Shown here piece after piece: positions 26,257-34,424 of a DNA stretch of 57,582 nt. The stretch covers positions 1 to 57,582 of the forward strand of contig JAUXWY010000374.1 of the NCBI GenBank assembly GCA_030681235.1, read 5' to 3'. The notes below the pieces were generated by a model. It was given only the letters and a program-made list of their open reading frames with translations, was not told the DNA's origin and searched no databases. The stretch is from Pirellulaceae bacterium (GTDB lineage: Bacteria > Planctomycetota > Planctomycetia > Pirellulales > Pirellulaceae). The translations under genes and the position numbers were made by a program. Every line of letters starts with the position of its first letter. The stretch's first letter is position 1.

Positions 26257-26628
26257 TTATTCTTCGGTCGTCAATTTCGGGTTTTGTTTGTGTCGATCTT
26301 TGTCTCTCGCCGTTTTCTTTTCCAGGTTGGCTTTCAGAGCTGCCGTCAAATCCACGCCCGTTTGGTTGGCCAGGCAAATCAGAACGAACAGCACGTCGGC
26401 AAACTCGTCGGGCAATTTCGCGGCATCTTCGCCAGCCTTGAAGCTTTGTTCGCCGTAAGTCCGGTTGAGCAAGCGAGCTACTTCGCCGACTTCCTCGATC
26501 AATTGGGCCAAGTTCGTGAGCGGCGCAAAGTAACGCACGCCAAACTGTTTGATCCAATCATCGACTTGTCGCTGGGCGTCGCCCAACGTCAAGCTGTCGG
26601 CATCCTGGGCCGGCAAGAAGTCCATCAC
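26257..26628 (-). CDS. MazG-like nucleotide pyrophosphohydrolase
   Basis: 123 residues, single all-helical domain. The metal site is seen as NLAQLIEEVGEVARLL and, after a loop, DEFADVLFVLICLAN: the ExxE and DExxD arrangement of the MazG/dUTPase-like superfamily. The start overlaps the folE2 stop by 4 bases (ATGA-type coupling). MazG-like enzymes hydrolyse NTPs to NMP and pyrophosphate. Between folE2 and PTPS it could be the enzyme that removes pyrophosphate from dihydroneopterin triphosphate (inference); house-cleaning of odd dNTPs is the alternative. The C-terminus is Lys-rich. Confidence 0.85.
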   Translation of the reverse strand: MMDFLPAQDADSLTLGDAQRQVDDWIKQFGVRYFAPLTNLAQLIEEVGEVARLLNRTYGEQSFKAGEDAAKLPDEFADVLFVLICLANQTGVDLTAALKANLEKKTARDKDRHKQNPKLTTEE

Positions 26629-27716
26629 GCGGTCATCCCACCGGGGATTCCCGCCGTTGCAATCGCCACGGCATCGTGCGGATGTAGACTTTCCATATGC
26701 CGAGCTTCCACGCGGAAGTCAGCGATCTCGGGCATGTCCAACAGCGTTGCCTTCATGCGCCGAGCGGCGTCTTCGCAGAACATTTGATTGGAGCCATTGA
26801 GCCGAGCGAACTCTTGTTCGTCTTGACGCTTGACCACTGTTTGAACGGCGGTCTTCAAAGTTCCTTCGATTCGATCGATGATTCGTTCGATCGGAAATCG
26901 CTTGAGTTCCAAGGGATTGGCAAGCTCGACATCGATCGTCGCCACACTGCGTTGGCTGTGAGGCGTGGCGATGCTGCCGTTTTCGATCAACCATTGGCTG
27001 ATGCGGGAAGTGTTGACCCAATTGTGGAATGCAAAGTCTTGTTGAAACTTTTTCTCCAACAGTTGCCGGGACAAAGCTGCGGAACAGGGGCAGGTGCTGC
27101 TGTAGACGACTTGGACTTGCAAGAACAATCGGACATGTTCGCCAGCGGCCAACTTTGCAGAATCACGCGTATCAGAAACCAGCGAAACTCGAACCGGATA
27201 ATGACGCGGCGCCGAGTAGTTGCTCAACAGTGCGGGTCGCAAAGTTGGGTGCTGGAAGGACAGCGTCAATTCCGAGCGATGACTGATCCCGGCGTGGGAC
27301 GCGAGGAAGTTTTCACAAACGCGATTCATCAAACTGGGCGTGAGGCTCTCGGATTCCATGGCCGAGGCCAGTTCCAAGAACAGGCGCGACATATGGATGC
27401 CCTTGACCGAATCGTCGTCCAAGCTGACGAACGCATCGGCGGTGGCGGGGACCAAAAACGGTGTTTGATCCGGGCCCTGCAACCGAGCAATCAGTTCGAT
27501 CCCTGACATCCCCACGCGGTCCAAGTGCCCAGAAATCTCCGGGCGATGATCGTTGGCGACGTCCGGCAAGCGATGCGGATTGGGATCAGCCGAGTTCCGG
27601 TTCGAACGTATCGAACCTTGCCCAGCGAAAGTTGACGTTCCATTTGATGGTTCAACGGGTACGGACGAGAAGCGTTCTGCCAACTCAGCGGCAGAAGGGC
27701 CTTGCGAATGGTTCAT
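26625..27716 (-). CDS. folE2: GTP cyclohydrolase IB
   Basis: 363 residues from the ATG at 27716, with AAGGAA just upstream; the frame beyond that is not coding-like. Core blocks are DRVGMSGIELIARL, GIHMSRLFLEL, SYPV-like HYPVRVSLVSD, and the signature STCPCSAALSRQ with the metal-binding Cys. QRSVATIDVE and the C-terminal HPHDAVAIA complete the family. It opens GTP to 7,8-dihydroneopterin triphosphate, first step of folate and queuosine synthesis; type IB enzymes use metals other than zinc. The N-terminal ~60 residues, Ser/Pro-rich, are longer than usual. First gene of folE2-MazG-PTPS. Confidence 0.93.
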   Translation of the reverse strand: MNHSQGPSAAELAERFSSVPVEPSNGTSTFAGQGSIRSNRNSADPNPHRLPDVANDHRPEISGHLDRVGMSGIELIARLQGPDQTPFLVPATADAFVSLDDDSVKGIHMSRLFLELASAMESESLTPSLMNRVCENFLASHAGISHRSELTLSFQHPTLRPALLSNYSAPRHYPVRVSLVSDTRDSAKLAAGEHVRLFLQVQVVYSSTCPCSAALSRQLLEKKFQQDFAFHNWVNTSRISQWLIENGSIATPHSQRSVATIDVELANPLELKRFPIERIIDRIEGTLKTAVQTVVKRQDEQEFARLNGSNQMFCEDAARRMKATLLDMPEIADFRVEARHMESLHPHDAVAIATAGIPGGMTA

Positions 27717-28178
27717 TCTATTTCCTTTTGGGAGATGTCCCGTCGTGGGCATGGTTCGGGCCGCAGTTGAATAACCAGCGGGACGAGCCAAACCAGCTAA
27801 GGCGGGTGTGTTGCTCTCAAGTTTCCGGTGAATGGACCTTCTACTTCACGCAGCCAGGAGTTCTGAAAACGCAAAATAAGAGGGTCTGCTGGACGCCCAG
27901 CAGGAGGGAGACCGCATCTGGGTCCGGACGATAACCAAGTTCGGTCGAATGAGGCGTCGTCATTATAGCAAGTTGACTGGGTTCCGCCACTATTTTTTGC
28001 CCCTTCCGGTTGGTCGTTTTGGGCAGTATCTTGGCAGATTGGTCGCTGACCGCTCCGTCGGTCAGATTTGCTTTTTCAACAAAGGGGCGGGTAGAGGATC
28101 GAGTTGGACCGTGGGAACGGTCCACTACAGAGAGTTGGACCGTGGGAACGGTCCACTACACTTTAAAGGAATCGGAAT
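27717..28178. other. Intergenic region between divergent operons
   Basis: 462 bases between folE2 (-) and the dehydrogenase (+). Contains a hairpin CTGCTGG...CCAGCAG near 27887-27904, a 7-bp stem (CTGACCG 28046-28052, CGGTCAG 28059-28065) followed by a T-rich stretch, and the two tandem hairpins at 28101-28160. No convincing gene was found. Confidence 0.5.
28101..28160. repeat. 31-bp tandem hairpin repeat, two copies
   Basis: Two units start at 28101 and 28132. Each contains TGGACCGT-GGGA-ACGGTCCA, a perfect 8-bp stem closing a GGGA loop. The second unit ends about 5 bases before the ribosome site of the dehydrogenase gene, so it would be in the 5' leader of that mRNA if the promoter is upstream. 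Confidence 0.85.
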
Positions 28179-29150
28179 TTGACGCCGCTGACGGTTGTGT
28201 TGTGTTTTCCGGTGGAATCCCACCATGTGGAGCAAATCCGACGGGCTGCGCCCGAGTTTACGGTAATCCCGGCCGAGCAAAGTGAAATTGGCCGTACGAT
28301 CTTTCAAGCCGATATTTTTTGTGGGCATGCCAAAACGCCGATCGATTGGCCAGCGGTTGTGGCGGCAGGTCGGTTGCAGTGGATTCAGTCGTCGGCAGCG
28401 GGGTTGGATCATTGCCTTCACCCGGCGGTTATCGAGTCGAACATTCCGGTCACCAGTGCCTCGGGTCTGTTTGCCAACCAAGTTGCTGAGCAAACGTTTG
28501 CGTTGTTGTTTGGATTGATTCGCACCATGCCCGCGTTTTTTCAGGCCTCGTTGGATCGAAAGTACGAACGCTTGGCAACGGATGACCTGCACGGGAAAAC
28601 GATCGGGATTGTGGGGTTAGGTGGCAACGGCTTACGGATCGCTGAGCTGTTGGCTCCCTTTGGGAATCGGATCATTGCCACGGATTATTGGCCTCGCAGG
28701 AAACCAAGTTACATCGACCAGTTGTGGTCGGCAGACCGTTTGCCAGAATTACTTGCCTTGAGCGATGTGGTGATTTTGTGCATCCCGCTGAACGAACACA
28801 CACATCATCTAATCGATGCCGAGATGATCTCGCACATGAAGCCCGGTGGCTATTTGATCAATGTCGCTCGCGGGCCAGTGGTTGACGAACAAGCATTGAT
28901 TGACGCCTTGGCCAGCGGTCATATCAAAGCGGCCGGGTTGGATGTGGCGGAAGTTGAACCACTCCCCAAAGAGAGTCCACTGTGGACGATGCCACGAGTG
29001 ATGATCACGCCGCATGTCGGAGCCCAGAGTCATCGTCGCGTTTCCGACACGGTCGATTTCTTCTGTCAGAATTTGCGGCGATTTGTTGCGAACCAGCCGC
29101 TGCGAAATTTGGTCGATAAACGATTGGGCTTCCCCGGAATCGAAGATTGA
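28179..29150 (+). CDS. D-isomer-specific 2-hydroxyacid dehydrogenase
   Basis: 323 residues with a TTG start at 28179, supported by AAAGGA eight bases upstream. The NAD-binding loop is GIVGLGGNGLRIAELL (about 147-162). Catalytic Arg, Glu and His are in NVARGPVVDE, DVAEVEPLP and PHVGAQSHRR. It resembles 3-phosphoglycerate dehydrogenase but lacks the ACT or ASB regulatory domain of full-length SerA. The serC start follows 8 bases after its stop, so it may supply 3-phosphohydroxypyruvate for serine synthesis (inference from context); glyoxylate or hydroxypyruvate reductase is an alternative. Confidence 0.85.
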   Translation: MTPLTVVLCFPVESHHVEQIRRAAPEFTVIPAEQSEIGRTIFQADIFCGHAKTPIDWPAVVAAGRLQWIQSSAAGLDHCLHPAVIESNIPVTSASGLFANQVAEQTFALLFGLIRTMPAFFQASLDRKYERLATDDLHGKTIGIVGLGGNGLRIAELLAPFGNRIIATDYWPRRKPSYIDQLWSADRLPELLALSDVVILCIPLNEHTHHLIDAEMISHMKPGGYLINVARGPVVDEQALIDALASGHIKAAGLDVAEVEPLPKESPLWTMPRVMITPHVGAQSHRRVSDTVDFFCQNLRRFVANQPLRNLVDKRLGFPGIED

Positions 29151-29158
29151 ACATTCAT

Positions 29159-30289
29159 ATGAATCAGAATACAAACCACCAAGATCGTGTCTTCAACTTT
29201 TCGGCAGGCCCCAGCGTGTTGCCGGTCTCGGTATTGGAGCAAGTCTCGCGCGAGATGTTGTGCTTGCCGGGAGCAGGTGTGTCGATCTTGGAGCTGGGGC
29301 ATCGCACGCCGCCATTCAAGAAGATTCTCTCAGACACGGTTTCTCGCTTGCGAGCGATATTGAACGTGCCGGCCGAGTACGACATTTTTTTTGTTCAAGG
29401 CGGCGGGCGTTTGATCTTCTCGGTCATGCCGATGAACTTTTGTTTGCCGGGCACCGTCGGTGAGTATTTGGTCACAGGGTCGTGGGGTGACTGCGCCTAT
29501 CAAGAAGCCTTGCGAAGTGGGCAAGGACGCCTGGTTTGGTCGGGCCAAGAGTCCGGATATTCGACGGTTCCATCGCGGGACCAGTGGACGTCGGGCCGCG
29601 ATGCCGCTTATTTGCATTGCACTTCCAATGAAACGATTGAAGGCGTGCAGTTTCCGACGGACGTTGATTCGTTGCTGGAGAACGCTCCGCCGTTGGTTTG
29701 TGACATGTCGTCGGACTTTCTGAGTCGTCCGGTCGATGTGAGTCGGTACGCGATGATCTACGCCTGTATTCAAAAAAACCTTGGTCCAGCGGGAGCGACG
29801 GTCGTGATCGCAAAACGCGAGTTCTTGGAGCGGGCCTCGGAAAAAGTGCCAGGTTATTGTCGGTTGCTGAATCATGCCGAGGGCGACCTGATGTACAACA
29901 CGCCACCGACGTTTTGTATTTACGTCGCCAATTTGGTTTTGCGATGGTTGGAAGAGACGTTCGGGGACTTGGCCACCATCGAGCAATTCAATGAACTCAA
30001 GTCGGGCTTGGTATACGAGGCTCTGTTGCGGCGACCGGAATTGTTCCGGCTTCATGCTCATGAGGTCTGTCGCTCGAAGATGAATGTGACTTTCAGGCTG
30101 CCCACGCCCGAGTTAGAAAAACGCTTCCTGCAGGAATCTGAAGCGAACGGGCTGGCGTTCTTGGCGGGACATCGCAGTGTCGGCGGGATGCGAGCCTCGC
30201 TGTACAACGCCATGCCCATCGCAGGAGCGGAAGCCCTAGCCAAGTTTATTACAAAGTGGGTTGCCAGTCCCCTGGCAGCCGGTGGTTGA
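29159..30289 (+). CDS. serC: Phosphoserine aminotransferase
   Basis: 376 residues from the ATG at 29159; a TTG at 29147 overlapping the upstream stop is less likely. VFNFSAGPS, FVQGGG and SNETIEGVQF are family blocks, and the PLP lysine lies in ACIQKNLGPAG (E. coli has GAQKNIGPAG). MSSDFLSRPVDVSRY matches the phosphate and cofactor site. It converts 3-phosphohydroxypyruvate to phosphoserine with glutamate. The last residues (KWVASPLAAGG) and the stop codon are encoded by the first unit of a 37-bp tandem repeat, so the native C-terminus has been replaced or extended. Confidence 0.93.
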   Translation: MNQNTNHQDRVFNFSAGPSVLPVSVLEQVSREMLCLPGAGVSILELGHRTPPFKKILSDTVSRLRAILNVPAEYDIFFVQGGGRLIFSVMPMNFCLPGTVGEYLVTGSWGDCAYQEALRSGQGRLVWSGQESGYSTVPSRDQWTSGRDAAYLHCTSNETIEGVQFPTDVDSLLENAPPLVCDMSSDFLSRPVDVSRYAMIYACIQKNLGPAGATVVIAKREFLERASEKVPGYCRLLNHAEGDLMYNTPPTFCIYVANLVLRWLEETFGDLATIEQFNELKSGLVYEALLRRPELFRLHAHEVCRSKMNVTFRLPTPELEKRFLQESEANGLAFLAGHRSVGGMRASLYNAMPIAGAEALAKFITKWVASPLAAGG

Positions 30290-30364
30290 AAAGTGGGTTG
30301 CCAGTCCCCTGGCAGCCGGTGGTTGAAAAGTGGGTTGCCAGTCCCCTGGCAGCCGGTGGTTGAA
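30254..30364 (+). repeat. 37-bp tandem hairpin repeat, three copies
   Basis: Three units with no differences that I can see, at 30254-30290, 30291-30327 and 30328-30364. Each holds GGTTGCCAG-TCCC-CTGGCAGCC, a 9-bp stem with one G-T pair and a TCCC loop. The first unit encodes the serC C-terminus and supplies its TGA stop. The array may also act as a transcript-end or mRNA-stabilising structure for serC. The following 220 bases up to the esterase gene hold nothing recognisable. Confidence 0.9.
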
Positions 30365-30587
30365 AAAATTCATCCCAATAGTTCCCGCAAAGATGGGGAA
30401 ATTTGGCCAAATCAAATCCTGACGTGACTGTCCCCCAATGGAATCTTTAGGTGCCGGCCGAGCTTGTGTCGGCCCGTTCGGCCCTGCGTCCGCCACGACT
30501 TCGGCTCTGGATCGGATAAGATCCTGCGGTTATGCTCAACGACGTTGAGGGCCTGCGGAGTTGGAAACCTGACCGGGAGCTGTTGCG

Positions 30588-31880
30588 ATGTGTCGTGTCT
30601 ATTCATGGATCTTTCCCAGTCTGAGTTTTGGGTTGATTGGAGTTACTTGGCTGATGGCCCAAGACGCAAACTACGATGAAGCTTTAGTTCCCAAGTACGA
30701 ACTGCCCGACCCGTTGGTCACGATTAAAGGCGATCGTGTGACGACTACCGAACAGTGGCAGCAAGTTCGGCGGCCGGAGTTATTGCGGTTGTTTGAGGAG
30801 CAGATGTATGGTCGTGCTCCAGGAGTACCATCGCAGTTGCATTGGGAGATTTTTGACGAGGACCGCAAAGCACTGGATGGCTTGGCCGTTCGCAAGCAAG
30901 TGCGGATTTACTTTGGACCAGGCAAGGCCGGGCCGAAGATGGACTTGTTAATGTGGTTGCCAAATCAAGCGACCGAAAGAGTGCCATTCTTTTTGGGCTT
31001 GAACTTTGTCGGCAATCACGGAACCAGTTCTGACCCGGCGGTTCGGATAACAGACAGCTGGATGCGGGATGATCCCAAGGCGGGTGTCGTGCAAAACCGA
31101 GCGACTGAAGAATCACGCGGCCGCGATCAGGAGAGTTGGCCGGTGCTAGACATTTTGGCGCGCGGGTATGGGGTTGGTACGATCTACTATGGAGATATCG
31201 ACCCTGACTTTGACGACCAATTCCATAATGGCGTTCATCAACTGTATCACGGTCCTGGTCAACCGCGTCCGACACCGGAAGAATGGGGCAGCATCGCCAC
31301 TTGGGCGTGGGGACTCAGCCGTGCGCTCGACTATTTGGAGTCAGATCCAGATGTCGATGGAAAACGAGTGGCCGTCGTGGGGCATTCGCGGCTAGGCAAG
31401 ACGGCCATGTGGGCCGGAGCCGTCGACGACAGATTTGCATTGGTCATTTCGAACAATTCCGGATGCGGTGGTGCCGCGCTGAGTCGTCGCCAAGTCGGCG
31501 AAACCGTCAAGCGAATCAACACTTCGTTTCCACATTGGTTCTGCGACAACTTCCAGCAATACAACGGACGAGAAGAGCATTTGCCCATCGACCAACACCA
31601 GTTGGTGGCGTTGGTCGCGCCTCGGCCAGTGTTGATCACCAGTGCCGAAGAGGATCGATGGGCAGATCCGCGCGGCGAGTTCCTGGCGGCTTACCATGCA
31701 ACGCCGGTGTATCGGCTATTCGGAAAAGAGGGACTGACGGACGACGAAATGCCGCCACTGGGACAATTGACTGGCGGGCAGGTCGCCTACTTTATTCGCT
31801 CGGGCGAGCACGCCATGACTCCAGTCGATTGGCGAGCGTATTTGGATTTTGCCGATCGAACCATGAAGTATAAACCCTAA
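30588..31880 (+). CDS. Secreted glucuronoyl esterase-like (CE15) hydrolase
   Basis: 430 residues; signal peptide ends near WLMAQ. The alpha/beta-hydrolase nucleophile is Ser267 in GHSRLGKTAMW, the CE15 G-x-S-R-x-G-K motif. The typical NSGCGGAALSRR loop follows at about 290-301, with the acid likely in TSAEEDRWADP (352-361) and His408 in GEHAMTPVDW. CE15 enzymes cleave ester links between lignin alcohols and glucuronic acid on xylan; many bacterial members have other or unknown substrates. It stands alone, with an upstream GGGAG site ten bases before the ATG. Confidence 0.85.
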   Translation: MCRVYSWIFPSLSFGLIGVTWLMAQDANYDEALVPKYELPDPLVTIKGDRVTTTEQWQQVRRPELLRLFEEQMYGRAPGVPSQLHWEIFDEDRKALDGLAVRKQVRIYFGPGKAGPKMDLLMWLPNQATERVPFFLGLNFVGNHGTSSDPAVRITDSWMRDDPKAGVVQNRATEESRGRDQESWPVLDILARGYGVGTIYYGDIDPDFDDQFHNGVHQLYHGPGQPRPTPEEWGSIATWAWGLSRALDYLESDPDVDGKRVAVVGHSRLGKTAMWAGAVDDRFALVISNNSGCGGAALSRRQVGETVKRINTSFPHWFCDNFQQYNGREEHLPIDQHQLVALVAPRPVLITSAEEDRWADPRGEFLAAYHATPVYRLFGKEGLTDDEMPPLGQLTGGQVAYFIRSGEHAMTPVDWRAYLDFADRTMKYKP

Positions 31881-31899
31881 AGCCACGAAGAATCGAGAC

Positions 31900-32301
31900 T
31901 CAGCGGCCCCAGTTGTTCCAAGTTATGCTGAGTTGCAAGATCGAGGCGATTGAAACCCAGACCAGATAGGGCACCTGCGATAGGGCGACCCATTTGTATT
32001 GGCTCCAAACGGCCACGATCATCCACACGATCGTGGCCCAGACAACCAAAATATCCAGTGTTGCTAAAGGCAGGTTTCGCCAGCCAAATTGAATTGGCGT
32101 AAACATCAGATTGGCTACCAGATTGATAGCAAACGGCAGTGCGACGACCCAGGGCACGATCCCGCGAAAACTCTGGACGAAGACAAAACTGAATGTCACA
32201 AAGATCACTGGGTACAAGCACTGCCAAATCAACCCGATTGTTCGCGGTTCGGGCGTCCAACTTGGTTTTTCTAGTGAATTGTACCATTCGATCCAACTCA
32301 T
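31900..32301 (-). CDS. tspO: TspO/MBR family membrane protein
   Basis: 133 residues with five hydrophobic segments. WYNSLEKPSWTPEP at the N-terminus, and FAINLVANLMFTPIQFG and the WATIVWMIVAVW and YLVWVSIASILQLS helices match the tryptophan-rich TspO/MBR fold. Family members bind porphyrins and act in tetrapyrrole or stress control. It is somewhat shorter than the usual 150-160 residues. It starts 10 bases after a secreted-protein gene on the same strand, so the two are probably co-transcribed. Confidence 0.88.
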   Translation of the reverse strand: MSWIEWYNSLEKPSWTPEPRTIGLIWQCLYPVIFVTFSFVFVQSFRGIVPWVVALPFAINLVANLMFTPIQFGWRNLPLATLDILVVWATIVWMIVAVWSQYKWVALSQVPYLVWVSIASILQLSITWNNWGR

Positions 32302-32311
32302 GGTTAAAACC

Positions 32312-33130
32312 TTACTTGGCGCCCAAGCTCAGGTTGACTTCCAAATCAACCGGAATGGTCACCGTACGGGTGGATCCGAAATACGTCACTTCGGCGTTGA
32401 GCGACTTTGGACTTCCGGCAACTTGATAGGCGCGCGAATAGGTCATTTGGTCGCCGAAGCCGAAACTAGAAGAACCCGCGGGCGAGGCTTCGATCTCTTT
32501 GCCTTGTTCATCAAAAAACTTTAACGAAGAAATGACGTCCAGCGATTGATTGGTTTCGAACGTGATGTTGGTCGCAGGTTCTCCGAAGTTGGATTCTTCG
32601 ACCGTTGTGATCTTCGTGGTGACCGGGCCAAGCTTCACCTTTTCATCGACGGACACTTTGAACTTGACTTTCTCTTTCTTCTCGTCGGCTCCAGCTTTTA
32701 GAATCAGCTTGCCAGTGACTTTGACGCTGGTGGCGCCTTCGGTCGGGACTTGCGTGGCGGAGACCGGCACAACGACGTAGCGGCCGTTATCCGAGATTCG
32801 CGACATGAACCCGATGTTGCTGAAGCCTTGTTCGTTCTTTAATTTCTTTCCGTTGGCGGAAAGCTCCAAGGTGGTCTTTTCTGGTCCCTCGTCGACGACG
32901 GAAATAAAGAACGATTTGGCATCTTCAGCCAAAACCATGACCTCTATTCCCGACGGGCGGCCCATCGCATAGGAACCACCGTATTCACTATCAGGATCCG
33001 GCAAGTTGACGCTGAGCCCCACGGCTTTCACGACGGCCTTGGATTCCTGTGCGGAAGCAAAGTTGGCAGAAACAAGATGGACGATCGCCGTTGCTGCGAT
33101 CAACCAAGAACCAAACGTTGTTGCTTTCAT
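32312..33130 (-). CDS. Secreted beta-rich protein of unknown function
   Basis: 272 residues with a signal peptide ending NFASAQ. The body is rich in Val, Lys, Thr and Ser with alternating hydrophobic residues and looks like two or three Ig-like beta domains (for example TSVKVTGKLILKAG and KVKFKVSVDEKVKLG). There are no Cys residues and no catalytic motif. Probably periplasmic or surface protein. First gene of a two-gene unit with tspO. Confidence 0.65.
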   Translation of the reverse strand: MKATTFGSWLIAATAIVHLVSANFASAQESKAVVKAVGLSVNLPDPDSEYGGSYAMGRPSGIEVMVLAEDAKSFFISVVDEGPEKTTLELSANGKKLKNEQGFSNIGFMSRISDNGRYVVVPVSATQVPTEGATSVKVTGKLILKAGADEKKEKVKFKVSVDEKVKLGPVTTKITTVEESNFGEPATNITFETNQSLDVISSLKFFDEQGKEIEASPAGSSSFGFGDQMTYSRAYQVAGSPKSLNAEVTYFGSTRTVTIPVDLEVNLSLGAK

Positions 33131-33327
33131 TCTTGAACCTTTCGGGAGTTTCTGAACGGCAAGAACTGGATTAAAAATGGTCGGGCGGCCGGAGCCGCGT
33201 CGCGGTCAATTGTACCTTATGGTCGTCACAACTTGAGCCACCTGGAGTGAAACAGGAAAAACATTCGGAATTTGCGGTAGATTTATGAAAATCTCTTGAA
33301 AGTCCCAAGGGATTGGCGAGAATAGCT

Positions 33328-33354
33328 GGGGAGGCAGTTGGGGAGGCAGTTGGG
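33328..33354. repeat. 12-bp direct repeat
   Basis: GGGAGGCAGTTG occurs twice in tandem, followed by GGG, in the 280-base gap before the FHA gene. Nothing else notable is seen in that gap. Confidence 0.6.
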
Positions 33355-33412
33355 GCGAACGGTCGTCGGAATGGATTGAGTCGTTGAGTCGTCGTCGCGG
33401 GTTTTGAGGTTT

Positions 33413-34069
33413 ATGGCTGAAGGCTTGGTACTGCGAATTGTCGACGGATCGGATCGCGGTCGGGTCTTTGCGGGGCTGCTAGCGCCGTTGACGATCGGCC
33501 GCGAGGAGGGCAACTCGATTCAGGTCAATGACGAACGTGTCAGCCGGTTTCATGTCAAAATCAAGCAGCAGGAAGAGGGCATTGTCCTAACCGATTTGGG
33601 GAGCACCAACGGGACCCGAGTCAACGGCGAGCGGGTCACCCTCAAGAAGCTGCGGCATGGGGACATGATCCAAATTGGCCGAACGTGCCTGTTGTACGGC
33701 TCGCGGGAACAGATCGACGCGCGATATTCGAAGCTCAAGGAATTGTCGGAAGGCAATTTGCTAGGCTCCACCAGTAACTTGAACGAATGGATCGAGCGGC
33801 ACGGGAACGTCGCTCCGAGTATCATTGGCGAGAAGCTGCTCAATAAATCGGATCCGCCTCGATTGCCGAAGCAGTTGACTCCGGGGCAGGTGCTGCAGTT
33901 GACAGAATTGTTAGAGTTCTTTCATCTTCGTCTGCGGCAGCTAGTGGCCAACGCGGAAATTGGGGAACAGGGGCAGAAGGCGACGTTTAACTTCGAAAAC
34001 TGGCAGTTGCTGTTGGATCTTCAATCGCACATTGCGGAATATTTGCAGAAGATTTCCGGCGAATCTTAA
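33413..34069 (+). CDS. FHA-domain protein
   Basis: 218 residues from the ATG at 33413 (a TTG three codons earlier is possible). The forkhead-associated domain covers about 1-95: LTIGREEGNSIQVND, VSRFHVKI and TDLGSTNGTRVNG hold the Arg, Ser-x-x-His and Asn residues that bind phosphothreonine. A helical C-terminal region (~130-218) has no known motif. It is cytoplasmic and probably reads the output of a Ser/Thr kinase; no kinase gene is in the window. Confidence 0.9.
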   Translation: MAEGLVLRIVDGSDRGRVFAGLLAPLTIGREEGNSIQVNDERVSRFHVKIKQQEEGIVLTDLGSTNGTRVNGERVTLKKLRHGDMIQIGRTCLLYGSREQIDARYSKLKELSEGNLLGSTSNLNEWIERHGNVAPSIIGEKLLNKSDPPRLPKQLTPGQVLQLTELLEFFHLRLRQLVANAEIGEQGQKATFNFENWQLLLDLQSHIAEYLQKISGES

Positions 34070-34424
34070 AGTAACTGCTCTTGCCACGGATTTTAAATTC
34101 TCATAAATCCCCACTAACGAAAAGCAACCGAACATCAAAGGCGTTTTCGTGTGTGTGGGAATTGCGGGATTTCCTCACTCCTCCCCCCTCCTGGGTTGAG
34201 CACTCCTTCCCTCGCGCTGGATTCACTGGGTCGATCTAGCCTGAGGTTGCTCGCGAAACTGCCTTTTTGAACTGAGCCCTCGGACGTTCGCGTCTTCGAG
34301 GGCTCAGTCTTTTTATATTGGTACGAATTCGGCGGCGTCGTGGGCCAATTCCAGGGCCTGCCGAAAGTCTGGGCGACTTTCGCTATGGTCCGGGGCGGAC
34401 GTTCCTTGGCATACGATTTGGGGC
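34070..34424. other. Intergenic region, possible small RNA with strong terminator
   Basis: 355 bases between the FHA gene and ogt (convergent). No reading frame is convincing. About 200 bases of C/T-rich sequence (ctcactcctcccccctcctgg near 34173) precede a strong terminator, a long distance for a simple FHA 3' end, so an independent small RNA is possible. Confidence 0.4.
34272..34316 (+). terminator. Rho-independent terminator with UUCG tetraloop
   Basis: CTGAGCCCTCG (34272-34282) pairs perfectly with CGAGGGCTCAG (34297-34307). Inside, GACG-TTCG-CGTC adds 4 bp with a super-stable TTCG loop. TCTTTTTAT follows. Orientation is +. Confidence 0.9.
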
